In this document: positions 8,762 to 16,593 of the stretch, in pieces
Numbering within the stretch: position 1 is the first letter of the stretch
Layout: the number at the start of each line of letters is the position of its first letter
Assembly: GCA_038321755.1 (NCBI GenBank)
Contig: JBBQFJ010000001.1
Coordinates: forward strand, 1 to 64,000
Source of the DNA: JALHSW01 sp038321755
GTDB taxonomy: Bacteria > Actinomycetota > Acidimicrobiia > IMCC26256 > PALSA-555
DNA: 64,000 bases
Reading direction: 5' to 3'
The notes under the pieces: generated by a model
Databases searched by the model: none
Seen by the model: the letters and a program-made list of their open reading frames with translations, nothing else
Told to the model about the DNA's origin: nothing
Made by a program: the position numbers and the translations under genes

Positions 8762-8942
8762 GGCCACGAGGCTAGGCGGGACCGGCGCGGCCGTTGCAGC
8801 GCACGGATCGTCGACAGTCCGGCTGGAGCCAACATGACACGGCTTGGCTACCATCCGGTAACTCGTCGTCCGTTCCTCACCATCAGTCGCCAGCAGCTAC
8901 GTCCCGCAGCACCTCCAGGCTGCGCGGATCAGGAGGTCCTCC

Positions 8943-10124
8943 ATGTCCGGTTCCGTCATCGTCTCGACCGCTCGCACTCCCATCGGGAAGCTGTCCGGCG
9001 CGTTCGCCTCCCTCACCGCGATGGATCTCGGCGGCTTCGCGATCAAGGCCGCGCTCGAGCGCGGCGGTGTCGGGCCCGAGCAGGTCGACTACGTGATCAT
9101 GGGCCACGTCCTCCAAGCCGGGCAGGGACAGATCACCGCTCGGCAGGCGGCGGGGAAGGCCGGGATCCCGATGACGGTTCCCGCGCTCACGGTGAACAAG
9201 GTGTGCCTTTCGGGCATCAACGCGATCTACCTCGCCGACCAGATGATCCAGTCCGGTGATGCCGAGGTCGTCGTCGCGGGTGGCATGGAGTCGATGACAA
9301 ATGCGCCGTACGTTCTCGACGGCGCGCGCTCCGGGTACCGCATGGGCAACGCGGAGATGCAGGACTCGATGATCCACGACGGCCTGTGGTGCGCGTTCGA
9401 CATGGAGCACATGGGCACGAGCACCGAGCGCTACGCGAACGAACGCGAGATCCCGCGCGATGCACAGGACGACCTCGCGGCGAAGAGCCACGAGCGCGCC
9501 GCAGCCGCGATCAAGGAGGGACGGCTCGCCGACGAGATCGCGCCGGTCGAGATCCCCCAGCGCAAGGGCGACCCGCTCCTCGTCGACGAGGACGAGGGGG
9601 TCCGTCCGGGCACGACCGTCGAGTCGCTCGGGAAGCTGAAGCCCGCCTTCGGCAAGGAAGGCACGATCACGGCCGGGAACGCCTCGCAGATCTCCGACGG
9701 CGGCGCAGCGATCGTGATGACGAGCCGCGCGAAGGCCGAGGAGCTCGGCCTCACGCCGATCGCCGAGCTCTTGAGCTACGGCATGGTCGCCGGCCCGGAC
9801 CCGTCTTTGCTCCACCAGCCGTCCCGCGCCATCAAGCGCGCGTTGGAGCCGATCGACACCAAGGTGAAGGACCTCGACCTCCTCGAGATCAACGAGGCGT
9901 TCGCGGCCGTCGGCGTCGCGTCGATGCGCGACCTGGGGATCAGCGACGACATCGTGAACGTCAACGGTGGCGCTATCGCCCTCGGGCATCCGGTCGGCAT
10001 GTCCGGAGCTCGGATCGTGCTCACCCTCGTCAACGAGCTGCGCCGCCGCGGCGGTGGCACCGGCGCGGCAGCCCTCTGCGGCGGCGGCGGACAGGGCGAC
10101 GCCGCGATCCTGCGCACCCTCTGA
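8943..10124 (+). CDS. Acetyl-CoA C-acetyltransferase (thiolase)
   Basis: Condenses two acetyl-CoA to acetoacetyl-CoA, or cleaves 3-ketoacyl-CoA. The 393-residue length is standard. The acylated cysteine is C88 in NKVCLSGINA, the general-base histidine is H349 in GHPVGMSGAR and the second cysteine is C379 in CGGGGQGDA. A strong AGGAGG ribosome site ends three to four bases before the ATG. Its position divergent from ccr suggests the biosynthetic direction, feeding acetoacetyl-CoA toward crotonyl-CoA, but a role in beta-oxidation is equally possible from sequence. Confidence 0.95.
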   Translation: MSGSVIVSTARTPIGKLSGAFASLTAMDLGGFAIKAALERGGVGPEQVDYVIMGHVLQAGQGQITARQAAGKAGIPMTVPALTVNKVCLSGINAIYLADQMIQSGDAEVVVAGGMESMTNAPYVLDGARSGYRMGNAEMQDSMIHDGLWCAFDMEHMGTSTERYANEREIPRDAQDDLAAKSHERAAAAIKEGRLADEIAPVEIPQRKGDPLLVDEDEGVRPGTTVESLGKLKPAFGKEGTITAGNASQISDGGAAIVMTSRAKAEELGLTPIAELLSYGMVAGPDPSLLHQPSRAIKRALEPIDTKVKDLDLLEINEAFAAVGVASMRDLGISDDIVNVNGGAIALGHPVGMSGARIVLTLVNELRRRGGGTGAAALCGGGGQGDAAILRTL

Positions 10125-10174
10125 GCCACGCGCCCATGTCGTAAGCGCGAGCGCGGCTGCACCATCCTTCCCCT

Positions 10175-11809
10175 GTGCGACCGCGACGTTCTGCTCATCC
10201 TCATCCTCATCCCCATCCCGATCCCCATCGCCATCCCGATCCCGAACCCGATCCGAGACGCCGCGGCGCGCTCCTTGCGCTCGGCCTCCTCGCCGTCATC
10301 GTGCTCGCGGGGTGTCGCCCCGAGGTCGAGCTCGACCTGAACGGCCGTCAGTCCGAGATCGATGCCGTCGCCGTGACCGCGACACTCGGGGCAGACGGTG
10401 TGGCCCACGTCGAGCAGCGGTACACGTTCGCGTCCGGTGACGGCGGTTCGGTGACGCTCCCGGCCGCGCTCGTCGACGAGTCCCTGCCGCCGGTCGCCAT
10501 CAACGCCGTCGGTGGGGTCCGCAACGTCACCGTCGACGGACTGCCCGCGACGGTCACGCAAGGCACCTTCAGCCCCGAGCTCCGGGTGACGTCGAAGCAC
10601 GCGACCATCGCGTACGACCAGCTGGGCGCGGCCGATCGCTACGCGGACATCGCCACCGTGAAGCTCGACGTGCTGCCGTCCCCCGAGGATGCGTCACGCC
10701 AGGACCCCGACGTCGACCTCACCGGCACCCTGGTGCTGCCGGAGGGCGCACCGGGACCGGTCGAGGCGCACCTGCACGGCGGGCGCGATCGCACGGTGCA
10801 GGTCGACGGATCGACGATCTCGTTCTCCTCGACGGCACCGATCTGGCAACCGAGCCACACGCTGGCAGCCGGGTTCCCCGAGTCGTGGCTCGCGGGGATG
10901 CCCCAGACGCCGATCCCCTTCGCCGCCACGTTCACGAGCGAGCAGGCAGCCCAGGACGCCACCGACGCCTCGACCGAGTCGACCCTCGGGGGTCTCGACG
11001 ACCAGGCCGACCTGAGCCGCTGGATCCTCACCGCCGTCGCGTTCGGGCTCCCGGCGATCTTCTGGACGATGGTCGGCGTCGGCTTGGTGCGACGCCTCCG
11101 CGAGCGCAAGCGCGTCGTGGGAAACGTGCCGGAGTACCTGAGCGACCCGCCGACCGCAGTCGATCCCGCGATCGTGGCCGTACTCGATGGCGAGGGCCAC
11201 CCGGCCAAGACCGCAGTCGCGGGAACGGTCCTCGACCTCGCCCGCCGGAAGGCGATCGAGGTCCAGGAGTTCGGCGACCGCCTCGTGATCAAGGTGCCCC
11301 TCGAGACGATGGGCGTGAACGAGAGCGAGCAGCTCGTGCTGACCGAGCTGCGGGCGCAGGCGACCCCGGAGGGCGTGCTCGAGGGGACGCGACACGTCTG
11401 GAAGCAACCGACGCGATGGTGGCGCACCTACCGACGCGACGCGGTGAAGCGTGCGCGCGGCATGGGGCTCGTCGAGCGTTGGCTGCCGCTCGCGCCGCTC
11501 GCGGGTGCGCTCATCACGACGGGCATCGGCATGTCGCTGTTCTTCTTCACCGAGCCGGTCGTCTACTTCTCGATGGTGTTCGGAGCCATGATCGTCGGCT
11601 ACGTCATCTCGTTCGTCAGTGGCTACACGCTCACGAACAAGGGGTGGCGCCAGCGAGCGCTGTGGCGCTCGTTCGCGAAGTACATCCACGACCACGGCGA
11701 GATCGACAAGGCGGTGGGCCCGGCCGGCATCGTCGTGTGGGGCCCGTACCTCACGTACGGCAGCGTGCTCGGCGAGGCGCACGCGGCCGCCCGGGCGCTC
11801 ACGCCCTGA
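10175..11809 (+). CDS. DUF2207-type membrane protein with lipobox and His/Pro-rich head
   Basis: Function unknown; the family is made of predicted membrane proteins with an extracellular beta-rich domain. GTG at 10175 gives 544 residues. Residues 7-27 are His/Pro/Asp repeats, followed by RRR and a hydrophobic stretch ending in VLAGC, a good lipobox. About 230 extracytoplasmic residues follow, then a membrane helix near 285-305 (LTAVAFGLPAIFWTMVGVGL), a cytoplasmic domain, and two more helices near 430-475. Having a His-Pro tract ahead of a lipoprotein signal is unusual, and the true start may lie further in; no ATG or clear ribosome site is available between the repeat and the hydrophobic core. 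Confidence 0.75.
   Translation: MRPRRSAHPHPHPHPDPHRHPDPEPDPRRRGALLALGLLAVIVLAGCRPEVELDLNGRQSEIDAVAVTATLGADGVAHVEQRYTFASGDGGSVTLPAALVDESLPPVAINAVGGVRNVTVDGLPATVTQGTFSPELRVTSKHATIAYDQLGAADRYADIATVKLDVLPSPEDASRQDPDVDLTGTLVLPEGAPGPVEAHLHGGRDRTVQVDGSTISFSSTAPIWQPSHTLAAGFPESWLAGMPQTPIPFAATFTSEQAAQDATDASTESTLGGLDDQADLSRWILTAVAFGLPAIFWTMVGVGLVRRLRERKRVVGNVPEYLSDPPTAVDPAIVAVLDGEGHPAKTAVAGTVLDLARRKAIEVQEFGDRLVIKVPLETMGVNESEQLVLTELRAQATPEGVLEGTRHVWKQPTRWWRTYRRDAVKRARGMGLVERWLPLAPLAGALITTGIGMSLFFFTEPVVYFSMVFGAMIVGYVISFVSGYTLTNKGWRQRALWRSFAKYIHDHGEIDKAVGPAGIVVWGPYLTYGSVLGEAHAAARALTP
10196..10254. repeat. 6-bp-period CATCCC/GATCCC repeat
   Basis: About ten imperfect copies of CATCC(C/T) and GATCCC in tandem. 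They encode alternating His-Pro and Asp-Pro dipeptides at the N-terminus of the DUF2207-type protein. In-frame period of six bases. Confidence 0.85.
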
Positions 11810-11824
11810 GCAGCGTCATCTGCC

Positions 11825-12154
11825 TCAGTTCGTGTTCACGTCCACGCCGCCGGCCGCGACCAGGATGACCGTGAGCACGATCCAGAAGATGCCGAGCACG
11901 ATGCCGGCGGTCGCCATGCCGTCCCCGCGCTGGGTCCCGCCGGACTGGCGGATCTGGGACTTCGAGACGAAGCCGAAGACGATCGCGAGGACCGCAGGAA
12001 TGAAGCACAGGAAGCCGGCGATCCCACTCACGAGCGCCGCGATCGCCATCGCATTGTTCTTGGCGGGCTGCAGCGGCGGGTAGGACTGCCACTGGCCCCC
12101 GGGTGGAGGCGGCGGGGGTGGCGGCGGACCGCCGGGTCCGTTGGATCCCGACAT
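11825..12154 (-). CDS. Small DUF4190-type membrane protein with poly-proline head
   Basis: A 109-residue protein of unknown function. Residues 1-20 include an unbroken run of about nine prolines, followed by QWQSYPP, and then two hydrophobic hairpins: AIAALVSGIAGFLCFIPAVLAIVFGF and a second at ATAGIVLGIFWIVLTVILVA separated by the KSQIRQSGG loop. That arrangement is characteristic of DUF4190. ATG 12154 chosen because GGGGAG lies about eight bases upstream and the poly-proline head starts right after it. Convergent with the DUF2207 gene (15 bases between stops) and divergent from the DUF2752 gene. Confidence 0.8.
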   Translation of the reverse strand: MSGSNGPGGPPPPPPPPPGGQWQSYPPLQPAKNNAMAIAALVSGIAGFLCFIPAVLAIVFGFVSKSQIRQSGGTQRGDGMATAGIVLGIFWIVLTVILVAAGGVDVNTN

Positions 12155-12261
12155 GTGGATGCTCCCCTGCGTGCTCGGTCGTGCGCCCGGCTCGGCTCGT
12201 GCGTGACTCCGATTGCTACCGGCCGTGCGTCCCGGCGTCAACGACTCGCTACGCTGCGGCG

Positions 12262-12681
12262 GTGGCGATGACCCAACCGATCTCGCAACGGGTGGCCCAG
12301 AGGGCGACCCAGCAGCTCAGCGGACACGCTCGCATCGATCTGCGCGAGATGCGCATCGCCGGCGCGGCGATGCTCGGCGTCGCCGCGGTCCGTCCGCTCA
12401 TCCCCTTCGAGTTCGTGCCCCCGTGTCCCCTCAAGACGGTCACGGGGATCCCCTGCCCGATGTGCGGCATGACCAGGGGGGTCACGTCGCTCGTGCACGG
12501 CGACTTCGCGCACGCGCTGCTCATGAACCCAGCGTCCTTCCTTGCCGTCGCTCTCGTGCTGCTGGTGATCCTGCAGTGGCGGACTCGCAAGATCGTGATC
12601 CCGGTCTGGCTCATCGCCGTCGTCCTCGCCCTGATGTGGAGCTGGCAGCTCTTCAAGTACGCGACCGGACGGCCCGTCTGA
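12262..12681 (+). CDS. DUF2752 membrane protein
   Basis: Unknown function; this family is often found beside TM2, DUF4190 and DUF4234 proteins. The signature CPLKTVTGIPCPMCGMTRG, with paired cysteines, is intact at about residues 55-73, followed by a short loop with a conserved-looking H and two membrane helices. The GTG at 12262 is preferred over the ATG six bases later, because TACGCT lies six bases ahead of it, the leaderless layout seen elsewhere in this window. The product has 139 residues. Confidence 0.8.
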   Translation: MAMTQPISQRVAQRATQQLSGHARIDLREMRIAGAAMLGVAAVRPLIPFEFVPPCPLKTVTGIPCPMCGMTRGVTSLVHGDFAHALLMNPASFLAVALVLLVILQWRTRKIVIPVWLIAVVLALMWSWQLFKYATGRPV

Positions 12682-12721
12682 TCTCGTACGCACCCCGACC
12701 CACCTGCAGCTCGGAGGAACG

Positions 12722-13420
12722 ATGAGTCAAGCGCCACCGCCACCCCCGCCCCCGCCCCCCGGGATGCCGCCACCACCGCCCCCGGGAGCACCGGCGAGCG
12801 GCGCCGCCTTCAACGTCGGCGATGCGATCTCCTACGGGTGGACCGCGTACTGGAAGAACTTCGGCCCGATGGTGCTCATCACCCTGGTCATCTTCGCCGC
12901 GCAGTTCCTGATCAGCATCGTGGGGGGTGCGACCGACAGCACCTTCGGCCAGGCGCTCCTGCAGATCATCAGCTTCCTGGTCGGGATCATCCTGGCGATG
13001 GGTCTGATCCGCGCGTCCTTGGCGGTCTGTGAGGGACGCAAGCCCGAGGTCTCGATGCTCCTGCAGACCGACGGGTTCTTCAACTACCTGATCGCATCGA
13101 TCCTCTTCGGGATCGGGATCATCATCGGGCTGTTCCTGTTGATCATCCCCGGGATCATCTTCGCCGTCGTCTTCTTCTACTTCGGCTACGCGATCGTGCA
13201 GCAGCCCGAGATCGGTGCCATGGAAGCGCTCAAGCGGTCCGCCGACATCACCAAGGGCTACCGCTGGCAGCTCTTCGGGCTCGCCGTGCTCCTCATCCTG
13301 ATCAACTTCGTCGGGCTCCTCGCGTGCGGCATCGGCGTGCTGTTCACCTACGGCATCACTGCCGTTGCGATCGCGTACTCGTACAAGACCTTGAGCGGTC
13401 AGCCGCTCGCCGCACCCTGA
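12722..13420 (+). CDS. Multi-pass membrane protein with poly-proline head
   Basis: A 232-residue protein with about 25 N-terminal residues dominated by prolines (runs of nine and six), then six probable membrane helices. The region resembles glycerophosphoryl diester phosphodiesterase membrane-domain or DUF975-like proteins, with the characteristic internal segment PEIGAMEALKRSADITKGYRWQLF, but I cannot assign a family with certainty. A perfect GGAGGAACG ribosome site precedes the ATG. Translation through the proline runs would be expected to need EF-P. The stop codon lies inside a 14-bp tandem repeat and a strong hairpin follows. Confidence 0.75.
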   Translation: MSQAPPPPPPPPPGMPPPPPPGAPASGAAFNVGDAISYGWTAYWKNFGPMVLITLVIFAAQFLISIVGGATDSTFGQALLQIISFLVGIILAMGLIRASLAVCEGRKPEVSMLLQTDGFFNYLIASILFGIGIIIGLFLLIIPGIIFAVVFFYFGYAIVQQPEIGAMEALKRSADITKGYRWQLFGLAVLLILINFVGLLACGIGVLFTYGITAVAIAYSYKTLSGQPLAAP

Positions 13421-13471
13421 TCCGAGCGACCTGATCCGAGAGACCTGATCCGAGAGACCTGATCCGAGAGA
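13416..13471. repeat. 14-bp tandem repeat, four copies, containing the stop codon
   Basis: Unit CCTGATCCGAGAGA at 13416-13429 (one change), 13430-13443, 13444-13457 and 13458-13471. The TGA of the upstream gene (13418-13420) is inside the first copy; because 14 is not a multiple of three, the four TGAs fall in all three reading frames. Two similarly built but unrelated repeats occur at 43076 and 51237. Confidence 0.95.
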
Positions 13472-13473
13472 GA

Positions 13474-13507
13474 CGACGGCCCCGCTTCCGAAGAAGCGGG
13501 GCCGTCG
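13474..13507. terminator. Intrinsic terminator-like hairpin between convergent genes
   Basis: A perfect 15-base-pair stem (13474-13488 with 13493-13507) closed by a CGAA loop. It lies 53 bases after the stop of the plus-strand membrane gene and 40 bases from the stop of the minus-strand DUF4234 gene, so it can serve both. No T-run follows, as is usual in high-GC actinobacteria. Confidence 0.85.
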
Positions 13508-13547
13508 CGGTGCGCAGACCCGTGTGCAGAGCTGCAGTGCTCAGGAC

Positions 13548-13952
13548 TCAGACGTGCGTCCCGCCCTTCGACTCCCAGAAGTCGTTGAGTCGACCCTGCA
13601 CCTTGTAGATGAAGATGAAGAACCCGAGGAGCGGGATGAGGTTCCAGAAGGCGGTGAGTGCCGTGACCGGCTTCTCCTTGCCCTCACGCTCGAACAGGTT
13701 GCCGACCTCGGCCGGCAGCATGAACACCGCGATGATCGAGCAGAAGATCGCCAGCAGGACGCCGAGACCACCGCCGATGCCCTCGCCGCTGAACTGCTTC
13801 ATGTCCTCGAAGTTCCGGTAGTACCACCAGATGCCGTAGATCCCGCAGGTGACGAGCGTCAACAACGCGACCGTCAGGGGAGTGCGCAGCTGGCCGACCG
13901 CACCGGACCCGCCGGCAGCTGCCGGGGGAGGGGGCGGAGGGGTCTGACTCAT
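13548..13952 (-). CDS. DUF4234 membrane protein with short poly-proline head
   Basis: A 134-residue protein. It begins MSQTPPPPPPAAAGG and then shows the DUF4234 pattern: a helix containing LTVALLTLVTCGIYGIWWYYR, a polar loop, a second helical region, and a final helix around FWNLIPLLGFFIFIYKVQ. ATG 13952 is preceded by AAAGGA about eight bases upstream. The earlier in-frame ATG would add 12 uncharacteristic residues. It is the third member of this group that starts with a proline run; function unknown. Confidence 0.8.
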   Translation of the reverse strand: MSQTPPPPPPAAAGGSGAVGQLRTPLTVALLTLVTCGIYGIWWYYRNFEDMKQFSGEGIGGGLGVLLAIFCSIIAVFMLPAEVGNLFEREGKEKPVTALTAFWNLIPLLGFFIFIYKVQGRLNDFWESKGGTHV

Positions 13953-14036
13953 AGTGCGTCCTTTCGTCGGCCCAGGAAGGGCGTGCACTTGCTACTGGCG
14001 CACGGGTGCGGTGTCAACGACCGCACGTGGATCGCA

Positions 14037-14074
14037 AAAGCCGACTTGACCGGTCGGCTTTGCATGCATAGCGT
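14037..14074 (+). promoter_or_regulatory. metY promoter with inverted-repeat operator
   Basis: TTGACC (14046-14051) and TAGCGT (14069-14074) are separated by 17 bases, a good actinobacterial promoter. A perfect inverted repeat AAAGCCGAC-N7-GTCGGCTTT (14037-14061) overlaps the -35 element, so a dimeric repressor bound there would block transcription of metY-metX about 60 bases downstream. No SAM-riboswitch fold was recognised in the leader. Confidence 0.6.
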
Positions 14075-14132
14075 CCGCGCTCGTCCGCCGGTCGGCGGAG
14101 CACGCACGCTCGAGCAGAACGAGGAGCACCCC

Positions 14133-15434
14133 ATGTCCGACTCCTGGGGCTTCGAAACGAAGCAGGTCCACTCCGGCGCGACGCCCGATCCCACCACGGG
14201 CGCGCGGGCGACGCCGATCTACCAGACGACGAGCTACGTCTTCCGGGACACGGAGCACGCGGCCTCACTGTTCGGGCTTTCGGAGCTCGGCAACATCTAC
14301 ACGCGGATCATGAACCCGACGCAAGCGGTGTTCGAGGACCGCGTCGCCGCGCTCGAGGGCGGCACCGCTGCACTCGCGACGGCGAGCGGTCAGGCTGCGG
14401 AGACCTTCGCGATCCTGAACCTCGGCGAGGCCGGCGACCACCTCGTCGCGTCGGCGTCGCTCTACGGCGGCACCTACAACCTGCTGCACTACACGCTCCC
14501 CAAGCTCGGCTGGGAGGTCACGTTCATCGACGACCCCGACGACCTCGACGCGTGGAAGGCCGCGATCAAGCCCAACACGCGCGCGTTCTACGGCGAGTCG
14601 GTCGGGAACCCGAAGGGCGACGTGTTCGATTTCGAGGGCGTCTCCGAGATCGGGCACGCCGCGGGGATCCCGCTCATCATCGACAACACGGTCACGACGC
14701 CGTACCTGTGCCAGCCGCTGAGCTGGGGCGCCGACATCGTCGTGCACTCCGCGACGAAGTTCATCGGCGGGCACGGCACGTCGATCGGCGGCGTCATCGT
14801 CGACGGTGGGAAGTTCGACTACGTCGCGAGCGGCCGACACCCGGTCTTCACCGAACCCGACCCGAGCTACCACGGTCTCATCTACTCGCAGCTCCCCGAG
14901 CCGCTCCTGCCCGCGCAGTACGCGCTGAAGGCGCGCCTCCAGCTGCTCCGCGACATCGGCGCGGCGGTCTCGCCGTTCAACGCGTTCCTGTTCATCCAGG
15001 GCCTCGAGACGCTGAGCCTCCGGATGGATCGCCACACCCAGAACGCGCAGGCCATCGCCGAGTGGCTCGAAGCGCGCGACGAGGTCGAGTGGGTCTCGTA
15101 CCCCGGGCTGAAGTCGAGCAAGTGGAACGCGCGCGCCGACAAGTACCTCCCGCGTGGCAAGGGCGCGATCCTGGCCTTCGGCATCAAGGGCGGGCTGGAG
15201 GCCGGCCGGAAGTTCGTCGACTCGCTCGAGCTGTTCAGTCACCTCGCGAACGTGGGGGACGTGCGGAGCCTCGCGATCCACCCGGCCTCGACCACGCACT
15301 CGCAGCTGAGCGTCGACGAGCAGAGCACGACGGGCGTCTCGCCCGATCTCGTCCGGCTCTCGGTGGGCATCGAGACGCTCGACGACCTCACCGCCGACCT
15401 CGAGGCCGGGTTCCGCGCCGCAAAGAGTGCCTGA
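14133..15434 (+). CDS. metY: O-acetylhomoserine sulfhydrylase (aminocarboxypropyltransferase)
   Basis: PLP enzyme that makes homocysteine from O-acetylhomoserine and sulfide. The 433-residue length is standard for MetY and about 40 longer than MetB/MetC. K209 in VVHSATKFIGGHG is the PLP lysine; the phosphate-binding YTRIMNPT motif is at 56-63. ATG 14133 has GAGGAG about seven bases upstream and is followed by WGFETKQVHSG, the normal family start. metX overlaps its 3' end, giving a two-gene methionine operon. Confidence 0.95.
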   Translation: MSDSWGFETKQVHSGATPDPTTGARATPIYQTTSYVFRDTEHAASLFGLSELGNIYTRIMNPTQAVFEDRVAALEGGTAALATASGQAAETFAILNLGEAGDHLVASASLYGGTYNLLHYTLPKLGWEVTFIDDPDDLDAWKAAIKPNTRAFYGESVGNPKGDVFDFEGVSEIGHAAGIPLIIDNTVTTPYLCQPLSWGADIVVHSATKFIGGHGTSIGGVIVDGGKFDYVASGRHPVFTEPDPSYHGLIYSQLPEPLLPAQYALKARLQLLRDIGAAVSPFNAFLFIQGLETLSLRMDRHTQNAQAIAEWLEARDEVEWVSYPGLKSSKWNARADKYLPRGKGAILAFGIKGGLEAGRKFVDSLELFSHLANVGDVRSLAIHPASTTHSQLSVDEQSTTGVSPDLVRLSVGIETLDDLTADLEAGFRAAKSA

Positions 15435-16566
15435 CACGAGCCTCGTTCCCGCGACGGGTGCGTGGCGGCCCGGCGACGCGCCCGGCCGACGGCTTTTCGA
15501 GAGGCTCTTCGACGAGCAGCCCTTCGTGCTGGAGGCCGGGGGCCGGCTGGAGCACGTCACCGTCGCGTACGAGACCTGGGGGACGCTCGCACCCGATGCC
15601 TCGAACGCGGTCCTCGTGCTCCACGCGCTCACGGGCGACAGCCACGCCGCGGGACCGGCCGGTCCCGGGCACTCCATGGTCGGCTGGTGGGACGACCTGA
15701 TCGGCCCGGGAGCGGCGATCGACACCGACCGGTACTTCGTCGTGTGCCCGAACGTGCTCGGCGGTTGTCAGGGCACGACCGGGCCGTCGTCCACGGCGTC
15801 CGACGGTCGACCGTGGGGCGGGCGCTTCCCCGTGATCACGATCCGCGACCAGGTCGCGGTCGAGGCCGCGCTCGCGGACCGGCTCGGCATCGAGCGCTGG
15901 TCGGCGATCGTCGGCGGCTCCATGGGTGGGATGCGCGCCGTCGAGTGGGTGGTGGGCTTTCCCGATCGCGCCGCGCGCGCGGTGATCGTGTCGGTCGGTG
16001 CCCGGGCGACGGCCGAGGAGATCGCCCTCTGCTCCGTGCAGATCCGCGCGATCCGACTCGATCCGCAGTGGAACGGCGGCGACTACTACGACGCGCCCCC
16101 GGGGGACGGGCCCCATCGGGGCATGGGCGTCGCGCGCGCCATCGGACACATCAGCTACCGCTCGGAGCTCGAGTTCGACGATCGCTTCGGGCGTGAACAC
16201 CAGGGCGACGAGGACCCCTTCGTCGGCGGTCGCTACGCGGTCGAGTCCTACCTCGATCACCACGGCGACAAGCTCGCGCGACGGTTCGACGCCAACAGCT
16301 ACATCGTGCTCAGCGACGCGATGAACCACCACGACGTCGGCCGAGGGCGAGGCGGGATCGCCGCAGCACTCTCGGGCATCCGGGCCGAGGTGACGCTCGC
16401 CGGCGTGTCCTCCGATCGTCTCTACCCGATTCGCCTGCAGCACGAGCTCGCGACGCTGGTCCCCACCGCGTCGGACGTCGTGGTCATCGAGTCCCCCGCC
16501 GGACACGACGGCTTCCTCATCGAGCACGAAGCGCTCGCGGCGGTCGTGCGCGGCGCCTTGCACTGA
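15427..16566 (+). CDS. metX: Homoserine O-acetyltransferase
   Basis: Alpha/beta-hydrolase-fold enzyme that acetylates homoserine for MetY. The 379-residue protein has the nucleophile S165 in GGSMGG, D330 in SSDRLYP and H360 in GHDGF, a complete catalytic triad. The GTG at 15427 overlaps the metY stop by eight bases. The LGGCQGTTGPSS segment of the substrate pocket is present. Acetyl rather than succinyl specificity is inferred from the MetY partner rather than from specific residues. Confidence 0.95.
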   Translation: MPDTSLVPATGAWRPGDAPGRRLFERLFDEQPFVLEAGGRLEHVTVAYETWGTLAPDASNAVLVLHALTGDSHAAGPAGPGHSMVGWWDDLIGPGAAIDTDRYFVVCPNVLGGCQGTTGPSSTASDGRPWGGRFPVITIRDQVAVEAALADRLGIERWSAIVGGSMGGMRAVEWVVGFPDRAARAVIVSVGARATAEEIALCSVQIRAIRLDPQWNGGDYYDAPPGDGPHRGMGVARAIGHISYRSELEFDDRFGREHQGDEDPFVGGRYAVESYLDHHGDKLARRFDANSYIVLSDAMNHHDVGRGRGGIAAALSGIRAEVTLAGVSSDRLYPIRLQHELATLVPTASDVVVIESPAGHDGFLIEHEALAAVVRGALH

Positions 16567-16593
16567 TCGACCCGACGCGCCGCGTCCTCGACG

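Noticed and set aside
13956..14132. SAM riboswitch upstream of metY
   Set aside because: No SAM-binding core was seen; the promoter with its inverted repeat accounts for the region better.
16567..16593. Possible terminator between convergent metX and recR
   Set aside because: Only very short complementary segments (GACGCG/CGCGTC-like) are present; not strong enough to call.
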